A stretch of DNA of 64,000 bases from Photobacterium pectinilyticum (GCF_024357955.1 NZ_JANEYT010000028.1:1-64000), one strand, 5' to 3'. Positions 51,549 to 61,931 are shown, counted from the first letter of the stretch. Numbers and translations: made by a program. Notes: a model not told the origin generated them from the sequence alone.

Positions 51549-51902
51549 ATGGATTCAGTATTTATCGAACATCTAGAAGTCATCGCCACCATTGGTGTGT
51601 ATGACTGGGAACAGGAAATTAAGCAGAAATTGGTGCTTGATTTGGAAATGGCACACGACAATCGTCCTGCCGCACAAAGTGATGATGTCGCCTATGCCCT
51701 TGACTATGCGGCGGTAAGCGATGCCGTGACAGGGCATATTCAAAATGGCCGTTTTTTGCTGGTTGAGCGGGTGGCGGAGGAAATCGCTAACCTGATCATG
51801 ACCCAGTTCTCTGTGCCATGGATCAAGGTACGTGTCACCAAGCCCGGAGCGGTGGCTAATGCCCGCGGTGTGGGGGTTGTGATTGAGCGAGGAAGCAAGT
51901 GA
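51549..51902 (+). CDS. folB: Dihydroneopterin aldolase
   Basis: Folate-pathway enzyme that forms 6-hydroxymethyl-dihydropterin. The start MDSVFIEHLEVIATIGVYDW is typical, with the ATG at 51549; a TTG two codons upstream is ignored. LDYAAVSDAV, the catalytic-region FLLVERVAEEIA and the KVRVTKPGAV strand are present. Length 117. Its stop overlaps the GTG start of folK, so the next folate enzyme is coupled. Confidence 0.95.
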   Translation: MDSVFIEHLEVIATIGVYDWEQEIKQKLVLDLEMAHDNRPAAQSDDVAYALDYAAVSDAVTGHIQNGRFLLVERVAEEIANLIMTQFSVPWIKVRVTKPGAVANARGVGVVIERGSK

Positions 51903-52387
51903 CCACGGTTTATATCAGCCTTGGCTCAAACATTGATCGCGAACGCTATCTCCAGGCCGGTTTGGCTGGCCTGAGCCTGCTTGGCTCGGGGATGAAGGTG
52001 TCGACCATTTATGAAGCTGAGCCGGTGGGGTTTAGTGGGCCGAATTTTTTTAATTGTGTCGCTGTCATCGAAACGTCTTTGTCATTGGATATACTCCTGC
52101 ACGCGCTGAAGCAGCTAGAGTTGCAACACGGCCGCTCACCCAATGCGGTCAAAAACCAAAGTCGTACCTTGGATTTGGACATCCTCCTATACGGGGACAC
52201 CGTACAGGACGCTTACCCGGTTCTCCCACGTAGCGATATTTATAAGTTTGCCTTCGTGCTGCAGCCCTTGATGGAGCTGTGCCCACATCAGGTGATCCCT
52301 GGTGATGGCCGTACGGTCACCGAGCTTTGGCACGCTTCTCATTTTGAACAGGCCCTTTGGCCTGTTGAGCATCATTTTGTTGTTTAG
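51899..52387 (+). CDS. folK: 2-amino-4-hydroxy-6-hydroxymethyldihydropteridine pyrophosphokinase
   Basis: Pyrophosphorylates the FolB product on the way to dihydropteroate. The GTG start at 51899 overlaps the folB stop by 4 bases. Family features are [41 protein letters not shown] and the DLDILLYGD metal-binding motif; the [10 protein letters not shown] region holds the two aspartates. Length 162. A shorter relative of this enzyme is common next to folB and uppP in Vibrio, whereas panC-linked folK also exists in the family. Confidence 0.92.
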   Translation: MTTVYISLGSNIDRERYLQAGLAGLSLLGSGMKVSTIYEAEPVGFSGPNFFNCVAVIETSLSLDILLHALKQLELQHGRSPNAVKNQSRTLDLDILLYGDTVQDAYPVLPRSDIYKFAFVLQPLMELCPHQVIPGDGRTVTELWHASHFEQALWPVEHHFVV

Positions 52388-52395
52388 GGATAGTT

Positions 52396-53199
52396 ATGAG
52401 TTATTTTGAAGCCTTTGTGCTGGCCCTTATTCAGGGTTTGACTGAGTTTTTGCCGATTTCGAGCTCTGCTCACTTGATCTTGCCTTCAGCCATTTTAGGT
52501 TGGGATGATCAGGGGTTGGCGTTTGATGTCGCTGTTCATGTCGGTACCTTAGCCGCGGTGATCTGGTACTTCCGTAAGGAAGTGATTTCTCTGCTGTCGG
52601 CCTGGATTGAATCTATTTTCAAAAAGCAACATAGCGCCGAGTCCAAGCTAGCATGGATGATTGTGTTAGCCACGATCCCTGCCTGTATCTTTGGCCTGTT
52701 CATGAAAGATATCATCGAGATCTATTTGCGCTCGGCGTGGGTGATCGCCTGTACGACCATCATCTTTGGCTTGCTGTTGTGGTGGGTGGATGTGCGTGCC
52801 TCGCAAAAAGACGATGAATACCAGGCTGACTGGAAGCGCTCGCTGTTTATCGGTTTGGCGCAGGCAGCAGCGATGATCCCTGGGACGTCTCGCTCTGGTG
52901 CGACTATGACGGCGGCGCTTTACCTGGGCTTCACCCGTGAAGCGGCAGCGCGTTTCTCGTTCCTGATGTCGATCCCTATTATTCTGCTGGCCGGCGGTTA
53001 CCTCAGTATGAAGTTGGTGGTGAGTGGTGCGCCGATTCAGGTTGATGCCTTGATGATTGGTATTGCGGTTTCTTTTGTCAGTGCATACGCGTGTATCCAT
53101 GCTTTCCTTAAGCTAGTCACTCGTTTGGGAATGTTTCCGTTTGTGGTGTACCGCCTGTTGCTTGGTGCTGGTCTGATTGCGTTTCTGGTCACTCAGTAA
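52396..53199 (+). CDS. uppP: Undecaprenyl-diphosphate phosphatase (BacA/UppP)
   Basis: Polytopic membrane enzyme that recycles the undecaprenyl carrier and gives bacitracin resistance. The two signature segments are [13 protein letters not shown] (residues 17-29) and [14 protein letters not shown] (near 167-180). Length 267 with about eight hydrophobic spans. It starts 8 bases after folK and ends the rightward folB-folK-uppP group, which a terminator closes. Confidence 0.96.
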   Translation: MSYFEAFVLALIQGLTEFLPISSSAHLILPSAILGWDDQGLAFDVAVHVGTLAAVIWYFRKEVISLLSAWIESIFKKQHSAESKLAWMIVLATIPACIFGLFMKDIIEIYLRSAWVIACTTIIFGLLLWWVDVRASQKDDEYQADWKRSLFIGLAQAAAMIPGTSRSGATMTAALYLGFTREAAARFSFLMSIPIILLAGGYLSMKLVVSGAPIQVDALMIGIAVSFVSAYACIHAFLKLVTRLGMFPFVVYRLLLGAGLIAFLVTQ

Positions 53200-53223
53200 T
53201 TTTGAGACAAGCAATTGATACAG

Positions 53224-53255
53224 AAAGCCCGGCCATTTGTCTGCCGGGCTTTTTG
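53224..53255 (+). terminator. Terminator between convergent uppP and cca
   Basis: AAAGCCCGGC pairs with GCCGGGCTTT around a nine-base loop and is flanked by T on the right and by a short A tract on the left. It serves uppP and may also serve cca read leftward. Confidence 0.85.
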
Positions 53256-53282
53256 TTTCTTTATTTTGTCGCTTGCTGGGGT

Positions 53283-54521
53283 CTAATTCATCTGCTGGCG
53301 TAATGTGGCCAGCACCGCTGTCACCGCATCCGCGCGTCTCAAGGCGAGTTGCTCTTTGATCTCCTTCCCTTTGAAGCCGGCCTCGACGATGGGCTTTACA
53401 TCGACAGATTGGGCTGCGGCAAAAGCGCCCTCGAAGATATTGGCCTGTGGGTAGGGATCATTTTCAAAACCGGTTCGTCCACGGACATCTGCGCGGCAGC
53501 AGGTCGCCAGTTGGGCCACCCGCTCAGGCTTACGCCAGGCATCGATTTGATCAAAGATGTTGATGAAGGTGGCTGGGCGTAGTTCGGCCGCAAAATGTAA
53601 CTTGGTATGCTGGGCACAGACCATCAATGCGATGTCACGGTACTCATTGGGTACCCGTAGACGTTGGCATAGCTTACGTATCGCACCGAGTCCGGTTTGG
53701 CAGTGCATTCTGTGGCTTGGTAGATCTTCTTTCGGGGTCAGGGCTTTTCCTAGATCATGGACCTGGGCGGCAAAGCGAATCACCTTGGAAGTGCTGAGGC
53801 CTGCAGCTTGCTCGGCGACCAGCAGGGTATGGATACCGCAGTCGATTTCCGGGTGCCATTTTTCTGGCTGGGGAACACCGAACAAGGCATTGATTTCAGG
53901 CATGATCACCGCAAGAGCACCGCATTGGCGCAGGATCTTGAGGAAAACCTCAGGGTTGTCCGACTGCAGTGACTTTTCCCACTCGATCCAAACTCGTTCT
54001 GGGGTTAGAGCGGACAGTTCGCCGGTGACAACCATGTCTTGCATCAGCGCCATGGTTTCGGGGGCGACGTTAAAGCCTAGGTGAGCAAAGCGGGCGGCAA
54101 AGCGAGCAACACGCAGAACCCTTAATGGATCTTCGGCAAAGGCGGGCGAGACATGGCGAAGCTGGCGTAATGCGAGATCTTGCTGGCCTTGATAGGGGTC
54201 AATCAGAGAACCGTCTTGCGCTTGGGCAATGGCATTAATGGTCAAATCACGGCGCATTAAGTCCTGCTCCAGAGTGACATCCGGTGCTGAATAGCAGGTA
54301 AAGCCGGTGTAGCCTTGGCCGGACTTACGCTCGGTGCGGGCGAGGGCGTACTCTTGCTTGGTTTTCGGGTGCAGGAAGACCGGGAAGTCGCTGCCAACTT
54401 GGCTGTAACCTCGCTCCAGCATCTGCTCAGGGGTGGTACCCACAACAACCCAGTCTTTGTCTTTCACTGGCAGTTCAAGCAGGGCGTCACGAACAGCCCC
54501 GCCAACTAAATACGTTTGCAC
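53283..54521 (-). CDS. cca: CCA-adding tRNA nucleotidyltransferase
   Basis: Adds or repairs the 3' CCA of tRNAs. The class II nucleotidyltransferase head has GGAVRD (residues 7-12) and metal-binding D21 and D23 in KDKDW. The basic [10 protein letters not shown] and [12 protein letters not shown] segments follow. A C-terminal HD phosphohydrolase domain contains HDLGKALTP and HCQTG. Length 412 is that of the enteric multifunctional form. It is divergent from exeA. Confidence 0.97.
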   Translation of the reverse strand: MQTYLVGGAVRDALLELPVKDKDWVVVGTTPEQMLERGYSQVGSDFPVFLHPKTKQEYALARTERKSGQGYTGFTCYSAPDVTLEQDLMRRDLTINAIAQAQDGSLIDPYQGQQDLALRQLRHVSPAFAEDPLRVLRVARFAARFAHLGFNVAPETMALMQDMVVTGELSALTPERVWIEWEKSLQSDNPEVFLKILRQCGALAVIMPEINALFGVPQPEKWHPEIDCGIHTLLVAEQAAGLSTSKVIRFAAQVHDLGKALTPKEDLPSHRMHCQTGLGAIRKLCQRLRVPNEYRDIALMVCAQHTKLHFAAELRPATFINIFDQIDAWRKPERVAQLATCCRADVRGRTGFENDPYPQANIFEGAFAAAQSVDVKPIVEAGFKGKEIKEQLALRRADAVTAVLATLRQQMN

Positions 54522-54725
54522 TGTTTTATCCTTTTTCGCTCTGACTGCAGACTGTTATCCATTGAGTATACCAAACCTTAAAGGCTCTCACGAATGGCTT
54601 GCGGCTGGCCGAGGTTTAAAGGCTAAACGCTTGTCAGGCTTGAGCTGAAGGGCTATACATTCAGTAAAGGGACAGGTAACGTAGGGGGCTTCCCCTTCCA
54701 GGCCAACAATAAGAGATCAAATGGC

Positions 54726-56435
54726 ATGTACAAGGACTTTTTTGGGATCACCGAGTCACCATTTTCAATTGTGCCCAGCGCACGCTTTCTCTACCTGAGT
54801 GAGCGCCACCGCGAAGCACTGACCCATATGTTGTCCAGCCTCAGTGGAGGGGGCGGCTTCGGTTTATTGACCGGCGAGGTTGGTACGGGGAAGACAACCG
54901 TTCTGCGGGCTCTGGTATCGCGTCTGCCTCAGGAAACTCAGGTGGCGATCATTATGAACCCGTCGCTATCGACCAGAGAATTGCTCGCCAGTATCTGCGA
55001 TGAACTCGGCATTGAATATAACGATGAAGCGACGATCAAAGTCCTGACCGATGGGATATACCAGCACTTGTTGGCCAATCACCGAGAAGGTCGTCAGACT
55101 CTGCTACTCATCGACGAAGCCCAGCATCTGCTACCGGAAGTGTTGGAGCAGCTGCGTCTTTTGACTAACCTTGAAACCGACAGTGTCAAACTTCTCAAGG
55201 TGGTGCTGGTCGGTCAGCCAGAGCTGCAACAGTTATTGCAGCAGGATAGGCTACGTCAGTTGGCCCAGCGTATCACCTCCCGCTATCACCTATTGCCACT
55301 GACCGAAGAGGAAGTACGGGAATATATCCATTACCGCTTGCAGGCGGTGGACTGCCTGCATGAGGTGTTCCCTCCGGCCCAAACCAAGCAGATTGCCAAG
55401 GCGACAAGCGGGATCCCAAGACTGATCAACCTGGTGTGTGACAAGTCGATGCAGCTGGCCCACCAACAATCGACCCATTTGTTGAATAAAGAGCTGGTCG
55501 AGCAAGCTTGCAATGATGTGTTGAGCTGGCAGCTACCGCAATATACCGCGCCGGGCCAACTTGATGCTCCTTCGGCTTCACGCAAGCCCTTGCTGGTGGC
55601 CGTGGCCGCCGGGATCATCACCGCGGTTGGTGTGGGGTATGGGATGGGGTTGCTGTCCTTGCCCACGAGCTCAGCCTTGACGGTAGAAACCGCAGCAAGT
55701 GGGCAAGTAGTGACGGCGGAAGAGACCAAGACGGCTGCCTCTGCCGCGGCGCCCCAGCCAGCCAAACCTGTGCTGGCTCCAGCGCAGGTACAGTCGGCAC
55801 CTTCCTTGCCGCAGCAATTGTCTCCCCAGGCGCAGTGGCTGGCGGTTGTCAAACAAGCGGGATCCGAGCGTCTCGCGATGCAAACCCTCTACAGCCTATG
55901 GGGCTACAGTACCCAGCTCAACCAGGCCAATTGTGAATCGGGGAGCCGTGTCCAGCTTAGCTGCTTTAACGGCAATGGCTCATTGGAACAGTTGGCCCTG
56001 ATCAACCGCCCAGCTATCGTAGCGCTCAATGAGCCTAGTGGTGAGGCGTTCTTTGCCACTATTTATGCCATCGGAAAAGATAAGGTTGAATTGTTGCTGG
56101 CTGGGCAGCGCTTCGCGGTGAGTGCACAATGGCTATCACAGCGCTGGGATGGCCAGTATACATTGCTGTGGCGTCCGCCACTGGGAGAGAACACCGCGAT
56201 ACGTTACGGTCAGCAAGGCCCCCGGGTACAGTGGCTCGATCACCAGCTGAGCCAGTTATTAGGGGTTATGCCGGAGAATCAGGATACCTTTGAGCAGGCA
56301 TTGCTCAACAAACTACGCCGTTTCCAGCGGGCGCAAGATTTATCTGTGGATGGCATTGCCGGGCCTCATACCTTGATGGTGATTGATTCTGCACTGAATT
56401 TGCCGGGGCCCACCCTGCAACCGGAGAAAAGTTAA
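54726..56435 (+). CDS. exeA: Type II secretion ATPase/peptidoglycan-binding protein ExeA (GspA)
   Basis: Inner-membrane AAA ATPase that, with ExeB, helps the secretin multimer assemble through peptidoglycan in type II secretion. Walker A GEVGTGKT is at residues 50-57 and Walker B LLLIDEAQ near 126-133. A sensor region and RITSRYHLLPL follow. One membrane helix lies near 285-308, then an A/P-rich linker. A C-terminal peptidoglycan-binding domain holds LRRFQRAQDLSVDGIAGP. Length 569. It shares one base with exeB. The start ATG is consistent with the MYKDFFGITESPF family start. Confidence 0.94.
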   Translation: MYKDFFGITESPFSIVPSARFLYLSERHREALTHMLSSLSGGGGFGLLTGEVGTGKTTVLRALVSRLPQETQVAIIMNPSLSTRELLASICDELGIEYNDEATIKVLTDGIYQHLLANHREGRQTLLLIDEAQHLLPEVLEQLRLLTNLETDSVKLLKVVLVGQPELQQLLQQDRLRQLAQRITSRYHLLPLTEEEVREYIHYRLQAVDCLHEVFPPAQTKQIAKATSGIPRLINLVCDKSMQLAHQQSTHLLNKELVEQACNDVLSWQLPQYTAPGQLDAPSASRKPLLVAVAAGIITAVGVGYGMGLLSLPTSSALTVETAASGQVVTAEETKTAASAAAPQPAKPVLAPAQVQSAPSLPQQLSPQAQWLAVVKQAGSERLAMQTLYSLWGYSTQLNQANCESGSRVQLSCFNGNGSLEQLALINRPAIVALNEPSGEAFFATIYAIGKDKVELLLAGQRFAVSAQWLSQRWDGQYTLLWRPPLGENTAIRYGQQGPRVQWLDHQLSQLLGVMPENQDTFEQALLNKLRRFQRAQDLSVDGIAGPHTLMVIDSALNLPGPTLQPEKS

Positions 56436-57361
56436 TGTCGAAGTTACTCTCTGCTCTGGCTCAGTCAGATGCCCAGCGCGCCTCGGCAACGGTTTCGTCA
56501 CGGCCTGCTTACCGTACAGGTACTGCTCCCAAGCAAACAAATCCATGGTTGCTACCGGGGTTGGGATTTGCCCTGCCGGTGATTGGCATTCTGGGGTACC
56601 TCTCTTTGTCATCTGAGCAGACGGATGTGAAACCAGCGCCAGTGCGACAGGTTGTCGCGGCCACAGCCTCGATGCCAAAGGCTGCCCAGCCAGCTGCTAT
56701 ACCGGCTTCAGTACCAGAAACAGTATTGCTGCCAGTGGCTGAAGCCGTATCGATAACTCAGATCTATCCGCAAGAAATTGAACTGCTCGGCTACCCTCAG
56801 CTCTACACTGAGCCGTTGCCGAGTAACACAAGAGGGCCCCAACGAGCCCGCTATAATCAAATGCCGTCATCTTCATTGCCTGTAGAGCAGGCTGCCAATG
56901 AGCCAAGTGGTTGGGACAGTGAGCCTATACCTGTAGGTAGGGAGGTTGAGCGGTCAGTGAATGATAGCTGGGATCTTGAAGCGCTCGATTATTCCGAGCT
57001 GTCCCCCGAGCTAGCCAGCCAGCTGCGGTCTGCCATCGCTGCCACCGGCGACGGGGGAACCTTGCCTCAACTGCTGCAGGAAGAACGCTTGCCATCAATG
57101 CCTAAGCCACAGGAGCCGATGGCAGCGGTATCCATTGGTGCGTTGCCGGCATCGGTTCAAGATCGTATCCCTGCTTTAAATTTTCAGACCCATATCTACT
57201 CTTCTGTACCCAATAGCCGCTGGGTGAAGGTCAACGGCAGCGAAGCCTATGAAGGCGATGAGATCGCGCCCGGAGTGATATTACGACGTATTGACCCGCG
57301 TGAGGTGGTGTTCGATTTTGAATCTTACTTGATATCGATGCCGGCGCTGTCGGAGTGGTAA
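56435..57361 (+). CDS. exeB: Type II secretion accessory protein ExeB (GspB)
   Basis: Partner of ExeA with one N-terminal membrane helix (PGLGFALPVIGILGYLSLS, about residues 36-54), a proline/alanine-rich periplasmic linker, and a C-terminal GspB domain. That domain contains ALNFQTHIYSSVPNSRWVKV, then NGSEAYEGDEIAPGVILRRI and EVVFDFESYLIS. Length 308. The ATG overlaps the exeA stop (TAATG), indicating coupling. The remaining type II secretion genes are not in this window. Confidence 0.93.
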   Translation: MSKLLSALAQSDAQRASATVSSRPAYRTGTAPKQTNPWLLPGLGFALPVIGILGYLSLSSEQTDVKPAPVRQVVAATASMPKAAQPAAIPASVPETVLLPVAEAVSITQIYPQEIELLGYPQLYTEPLPSNTRGPQRARYNQMPSSSLPVEQAANEPSGWDSEPIPVGREVERSVNDSWDLEALDYSELSPELASQLRSAIAATGDGGTLPQLLQEERLPSMPKPQEPMAAVSIGALPASVQDRIPALNFQTHIYSSVPNSRWVKVNGSEAYEGDEIAPGVILRRIDPREVVFDFESYLISMPALSEW

Positions 57362-57402
57362 CCATAAAGCTAGCGGGATGGTTACCATAGAATATTAGGC
57401 AA

Positions 57403-57431
57403 TAAAAAAGGCAGCTAAGCTGCCTTTTTTT
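57403..57431. terminator. Bidirectional terminator between exeB and the SH3 protein gene
   Basis: AAAAAAGGCAGCT pairs with AGCTGCCTTTTTT around a two-base loop; A and T tracts on both sides make it usable in both directions. Confidence 0.85.
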
Positions 57432-57452
57432 GAACCTGGGCTTGTAGCCAGA

Positions 57453-58067
57453 TTATGCCCAACCGTTGTTGCGCTTGCGGCGACGTGGGATAAGGTGAGG
57501 TAGAACCAGACCGAATAGCAAACCACCACCGGCAACCATACCGCCATAGGTGAACCAGCGCATCAGCAAGTCGTCTTTTTGTGTATCCAGACGGGCACGT
57601 AGCTCGCGGATCTCTGCTTGCGATGTCATCAGCTGCTCGTTGAGCTGGCTGTTCTGGGTTTCTAAATCAGAAATTTGTTCGTTACGAAGCTTGAGAGAGC
57701 TTTGCAGGCCAGCCGTTTTCTCATCGCCTGACTCAAGGGCTTCTTCAAGTTGTGCTTTGACCTCTGTGAGCTCTTTCTCTAAGGCAGGAAAACGCACTTT
57801 CAGGCCAACTTGCGGTGAAACAAAATCAGAGTTAACCCAGCCGGTACGACCGCGGTTATCACGGACTTTACTAAATCCCGTCTCGCGATTGGTTTCCAGT
57901 AGGTCTACTTTGGTACCGGCGTTCACACTGCCCATAATACGGTATTGGGTACTTGGTCCATTGTGCATATAGGTGAATAGATTGTCGGAGATATACCGAG
58001 TTTGGGCCTGTGCAGGCATGGTCGCTATTGCACAAGCGAATAATAGTAAGCTGATTAGCTGCTTCAC
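57453..58067 (-). CDS. TIGR04211-type SH3 domain protein (YgiM-like)
   Basis: Exported membrane-anchored protein of 204 residues. A signal peptide (MKQLISLLLFACAIATMPAQA) precedes a bacterial SH3 domain (YMHNGPSTQYRIMGSVNAGT, then KVRDNRGRTGWVN). A coiled coil of about 60 residues with LNEQLMTSQAEIRELRARL follows, then a C-terminal transmembrane helix with a basic RRRKR tail. This domain order is that of E. coli YgiM, which sits near cca there as well. The function is unknown. Confidence 0.88.
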   Translation of the reverse strand: MKQLISLLLFACAIATMPAQAQTRYISDNLFTYMHNGPSTQYRIMGSVNAGTKVDLLETNRETGFSKVRDNRGRTGWVNSDFVSPQVGLKVRFPALEKELTEVKAQLEEALESGDEKTAGLQSSLKLRNEQISDLETQNSQLNEQLMTSQAEIRELRARLDTQKDDLLMRWFTYGGMVAGGGLLFGLVLPHLIPRRRKRNNGWA

Positions 58068-58142
58068 AATTTGATTCCTTGGGGGAGAGCCTGTTTTTCT
58101 CTAAGAGGCAAAGTCTAAGAATTTTGTGGGCTGGGTGCAAGA

Positions 58143-58170
58143 AAAGAGGGAGGCATCGCCTCCCTCTTTT
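58143..58170 (-). terminator. Terminator after pit
   Basis: AAGAGGGAGGC pairs with GCCTCCCTCTT around a three-base loop, with flanking A and T tracts; read leftward it follows the pit stop by 25 bases. Confidence 0.85.
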
Positions 58171-58195
58171 GATCTTGAGCCCGCTTTGACGGTGT

Positions 58196-59464
58196 TTAAC
58201 CAAACACCGCTTGCATTACGTAGAAGAAAATGACTGCAAGCAGGGCGCCAGCAGGCAGAGTAACAACCCAAGAGGCAACGATATTACGTACCACACCCAG
58301 GTTCAATGCTGCGATACCGCGGGCAAAGGCAACCCCAATGACACCACCGACCAGGGTCTGCGTGGTTGAAATAGGAAGACCTGTACCAGAAGCAAGCACA
58401 ACGGTTGATGCGGTTGCTAGCTGTGCAGCAAAGCCACGGCTTGGTGTCAGTTCGGTAATACCGGTACCAACGGTCGCCATCACCTTGTGGCCCATGGTTG
58501 CCAGGCCGACAACGATACCAATACCACCCAGTGGCAAGATCCACCAAGCAATTTGGCTCTTGGCCGTGATTTCACCCATGTTCTGAACAGTAGAGACAAC
58601 GGCAGAAAGAGGACCGATAGCATTGGCTACGTCGTTAGAGCCGTGGGCAAAGGCCATCGCACAAGCTGTAACCACCATCAGCAGGCTGAAAATACGCTCA
58701 ACACCGGCGTAACCGTTACTATCTACTGACGAACCGTCATCTGTGTACTTACGATTAATATAAATGTAACCAAACACCATTACAATGAGTGACACTGCAA
58801 TAGAGGCAACCCATGCTTCACCGCTAGAAAGGTGAAGACCGACATGTTTCAGACCCTTTTTGATTGTCACAAGAGCGATGACAATCGTGGTCATGAACAT
58901 GTAGACAGGCACAAACCGCTTTGCATTTACAACTGGGTTATCGGTATCGAAAATCAGGCGCTGAGCACTCATGAAAATAGCATAAGCAAACAGCCCCGAG
59001 ATCAACGGAGTGATAAGCCAGCTACCGACGATGCCCTGTACCGCGCTCCAGTCAACAGCTTCTGTACCCGCTGAAACACAGGCAAAACCGATGATGGCAC
59101 CAATAATGGAGTGAGTAGTAGACACCGGCCAACCCATATAGGATGCAACCAGTAGCCAAGTACCCGCAGCCAACAGGGCCGACATCATGCCGTACACCAA
59201 TACTTCAGGATTGGCAGCATAAAGAGAGGTTTCAATAACCCCTTTACGGATGGTATCAGTTACTTCACCACCTGCCAGGTAAGCACCCGCAAACTCGAAG
59301 ATCATCGCAATGATGATTGCTTGTTTAACGGTTAGTGCTTTTGAACCAACCGAGGTACCCATGGCATTAGCAACATCGTTTGCACCAATACCAATAGCCA
59401 TCAATAGACCAAAAAAAGCCGCCACCAAAATAAGAATGGTGCCGTAGTTAGCCAGGATTTCCAT
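58196..59464 (-). CDS. Low-affinity inorganic phosphate transporter (Pit family)
   Basis: Proton-coupled phosphate or metal-phosphate symporter. Both PF01384 repeat signatures are present: IGANDVANAMGTSVGSKAL in the N half and FAHGSNDVANAIGPLSAV in the C half, with about ten membrane helices in 422 residues. It is preceded at 32 bases by the PhoU-like gene on the same strand. This pairing of a PhoU-like protein with a Pit permease is common and suggests regulation of the permease by its partner. Confidence 0.93.
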   Translation of the reverse strand: MEILANYGTILILVAAFFGLLMAIGIGANDVANAMGTSVGSKALTVKQAIIIAMIFEFAGAYLAGGEVTDTIRKGVIETSLYAANPEVLVYGMMSALLAAGTWLLVASYMGWPVSTTHSIIGAIIGFACVSAGTEAVDWSAVQGIVGSWLITPLISGLFAYAIFMSAQRLIFDTDNPVVNAKRFVPVYMFMTTIVIALVTIKKGLKHVGLHLSSGEAWVASIAVSLIVMVFGYIYINRKYTDDGSSVDSNGYAGVERIFSLLMVVTACAMAFAHGSNDVANAIGPLSAVVSTVQNMGEITAKSQIAWWILPLGGIGIVVGLATMGHKVMATVGTGITELTPSRGFAAQLATASTVVLASGTGLPISTTQTLVGGVIGVAFARGIAALNLGVVRNIVASWVVTLPAGALLAVIFFYVMQAVFG

Positions 59465-59496
59465 TGTAAAACCTTGTTTTTGTTACATTCTTTCGC

Positions 59497-60177
59497 TTAT
59501 GAACGCGATAGCATGATTTCAAGACGCGAGCCGACACGCTGTGCCTGATCAGCAATAGCACCAACCCACTCGAGAATCTTGTAAAGGAACATGATATCCA
59601 CCGGACTGTATTGGTCTTCGATGGACATGAGCTGTTGGCGAAGCTTGATCTGCATGCTGTCAGTATCGTCTTCGATAACATCTAGCTGATTGATCATCTC
59701 TGCCACAAGCGTCACTTCCCTGCCTTTAAAGCCTGTTTCAAGAAGTTCGTCCAGTTCGTTGATCACTCGGTTCGCCTGATTGGCGGCGTCAAGACAACGT
59801 TGAACGTAGGCAATAAAGTCAGGATACATTTCGGAAGGAATCTGAAGCTGGCGACCCAAGACGCGACCTGCAATGTCTTTCGACAGATTGGCAAGCTTAT
59901 CTTGTTGGGTCAGCAGTCCTAACATGTCAGTACGATCGACTGGCATGAACAGACCACGAGGAAGTTTCAAACGGATCTCACGCTTGAGCACGTCCGCATC
60001 TTTTTCAAGCTGGGAAATTTGCTCGCGCAGGACAGCCGCTTGCTCCCAATCACCCGCCTTACAGGCTTCGAAGAAAGGGACAAGTAGTTCACAACAATCA
60101 TTTACACGAGTAACGTGACGTTGCAATGGTTTGATTGGGGACTTAGCAAATAGTCCCATAATAGTATTTACTGGCAT
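59497..60177 (-). CDS. TIGR00153/DUF47 PhoU-like protein, partner of Pit
   Basis: Helical PhoU-related protein of 226 residues from the ATG at 60177 (MPVNTIMGLFAKSPIKPL). Two acidic repeats that could bind metal are visible (LREQISQLEKDADVLKREIR and NQLDVIEDDTDSMQIKLR). A start 25 codons upstream is open but lacks family resemblance. It is the first gene of a two-gene operon with the Pit transporter. Confidence 0.9.
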   Translation of the reverse strand: MPVNTIMGLFAKSPIKPLQRHVTRVNDCCELLVPFFEACKAGDWEQAAVLREQISQLEKDADVLKREIRLKLPRGLFMPVDRTDMLGLLTQQDKLANLSKDIAGRVLGRQLQIPSEMYPDFIAYVQRCLDAANQANRVINELDELLETGFKGREVTLVAEMINQLDVIEDDTDSMQIKLRQQLMSIEDQYSPVDIMFLYKILEWVGAIADQAQRVGSRLEIMLSRS

Positions 60178-60361
60178 AGCCGAATAACCTAGAAAGTGCC
60201 TTAAGTGGCTAATTCTTGAGCGATGGTCATTAAGGCGCGCATGGTAACGCATAAGTAAGTATAGGGGAACTAATTTCGATCAAGGTTTTGTTGATATTTC
60301 ATGCTTGCCCCGGAGTGCAATTGCCAATATCCTTGCTTTGCCACTGTTTATAGGTAGAACT

Positions 60362-61879
60362 ATGGAAACTGAGATAGAACTGAAGTTTTTCGTCTCACCA
60401 GAATTTTCGAGTCAGTTACTCAAAAAAATCGCTGAAGCGAAAGTTCTGCAGCAAAGTCGTCGTGAGTTAGGCAATGTCTACTTCGACACCCCAGACCAAA
60501 TTCTTCGCCAGCACGATATCGGTCTTCGGATCCGTCGTTTTGATGATGTATTTGTCCAAACATTGAAGACCGCGGGCCGCGTGGTCGCCGGGTTGCACCA
60601 GCGTCCGGAATACAATGCCGAAACCAACTGCACTGATCCTGATCTTGCCCTGCATCCCGCTGATGCCTGGCCGGAAGGTTTTGATGTCGATAGCACCCAG
60701 CAACAACTGGCCCCGCTTTTCTCTACAGACTTCACTCGCCAGCAATGGCTTGTCGCGATGCCGGATGGTAGTCAGGTAGAGCTAGCCTTTGATCAGGGCG
60801 AAGTCAGTGCGAATGGCCAAACTTCGCCAATATGCGAAGTCGAACTCGAGCTCAAGTCCGGCCAAACCGATGCCTTGTTTACCTTGGCTCGTGAACTGTG
60901 TGTCGATGGTGGCATGCGATTGGGTAACCTGAGCAAAGCCGCACGAGGCTACCGCTTAGCGGCGGGTTATCAGGGGGATGAAGTCGCTCCGTTGGCTCCG
61001 GTCAAACTCGATGGTAGCGAATCGGTAGAAGCGGTATTTGTCAAAACGCTCGAGCATGCGCTCGGCCACTGGCATTACCATGAGCAAATTTTTGCCGAGT
61101 GCCAAGAGCCCGCTGCGCTGGTACAAATCCAGCAGGCACTGGGCTTACTTCGTCAGACCTTGGTAACTTTCGGTGGCATGATCCCACGCCGAGCCAGTGC
61201 CCTGCTACGCCAGGAGCTGCAATGGTTGGAAGGTGAACTGGACTGGCTGGGTGAAGCTGCCGGTTTGGATTATTTGCTGGCGGAAAAAGGCCATGCCCTG
61301 AAAAAGCTGAATGCGCGTAAGCAATTGGTTAAGCAGCTTGAAGAGGTGCAGGCAGATCTGCCTGATGACAACGAAATGTTGCTGTTGCTGAGCTCGGCCC
61401 GTTATTGCGGCCTGCTACTTGACTTGAGCCGCTGGCTCCTTAGCCGAGGCTGGCAGCCGTTCCTCGATGATAAGTCCCGGGCACGCCTGGCCGAACCGAT
61501 CAAATGTTTTGCCGACAATATGTTGGCTCGCTCGTGGCAGGAGCTGTTGGATGTCTTTCCGGCTGAGCGGCAGCTAAACCGAGTTGATTATCTTGACCAG
61601 CAACCGCGCTTGGTTCGCAACCTAATGAGCGGCCTTAGCTTTGCGTCTTTATATGAAGACGATAAGCGCTTGGTCTTTCGGATGCCTTGGTTGGACTTGC
61701 TGCAGGGCATTGATGATCTGCGCCACCTCGAGCCTATTCGACAATTATTGGACCAGCAGGATGATGAAGAGGAGCGTAGCCAGATAGAGAAATGGCTACA
61801 GCGCAAGGAAGAATCACTGATCCATGCGATGGACCAGACTCGCCAAATGGGCATCGAACTGGTGCCATACTGGCCGTAA
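60362..61879 (+). CDS. Inorganic triphosphatase with CYTH and CHAD domains (YgiF-like)
   Basis: The N-terminal CYTH tunnel domain carries the ExExK motif E4-E6-K8 in METEIELKFF and hydrolyses tripolyphosphate in characterised YgiF. The C-terminal CHAD domain (about residues 225-500) is helical with conserved histidines and arginines and is linked to polyphosphate binding. From the ATG at 60362 the length is 505, about 70 more than the E. coli protein, mostly in the CHAD part. Nearby Pit/PhoU-like genes also handle phosphate, but they are transcribed in the opposite direction. Confidence 0.9.
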   Translation: METEIELKFFVSPEFSSQLLKKIAEAKVLQQSRRELGNVYFDTPDQILRQHDIGLRIRRFDDVFVQTLKTAGRVVAGLHQRPEYNAETNCTDPDLALHPADAWPEGFDVDSTQQQLAPLFSTDFTRQQWLVAMPDGSQVELAFDQGEVSANGQTSPICEVELELKSGQTDALFTLARELCVDGGMRLGNLSKAARGYRLAAGYQGDEVAPLAPVKLDGSESVEAVFVKTLEHALGHWHYHEQIFAECQEPAALVQIQQALGLLRQTLVTFGGMIPRRASALLRQELQWLEGELDWLGEAAGLDYLLAEKGHALKKLNARKQLVKQLEEVQADLPDDNEMLLLLSSARYCGLLLDLSRWLLSRGWQPFLDDKSRARLAEPIKCFADNMLARSWQELLDVFPAERQLNRVDYLDQQPRLVRNLMSGLSFASLYEDDKRLVFRMPWLDLLQGIDDLRHLEPIRQLLDQQDDEEERSQIEKWLQRKEESLIHAMDQTRQMGIELVPYWP

Positions 61880-61900
61880 GCGTCCCTACGAGAACTCACC

Positions 61901-61931
61901 AACACCCGGCCATGAGGCCGGGTGTTTTTTT
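61901..61931 (+). terminator. Terminator between convergent triphosphatase and channel genes
   Basis: ACACCCGGCC pairs with GGCCGGGTGT around a four-base loop and is followed by seven T residues on the plus strand. Confidence 0.85.
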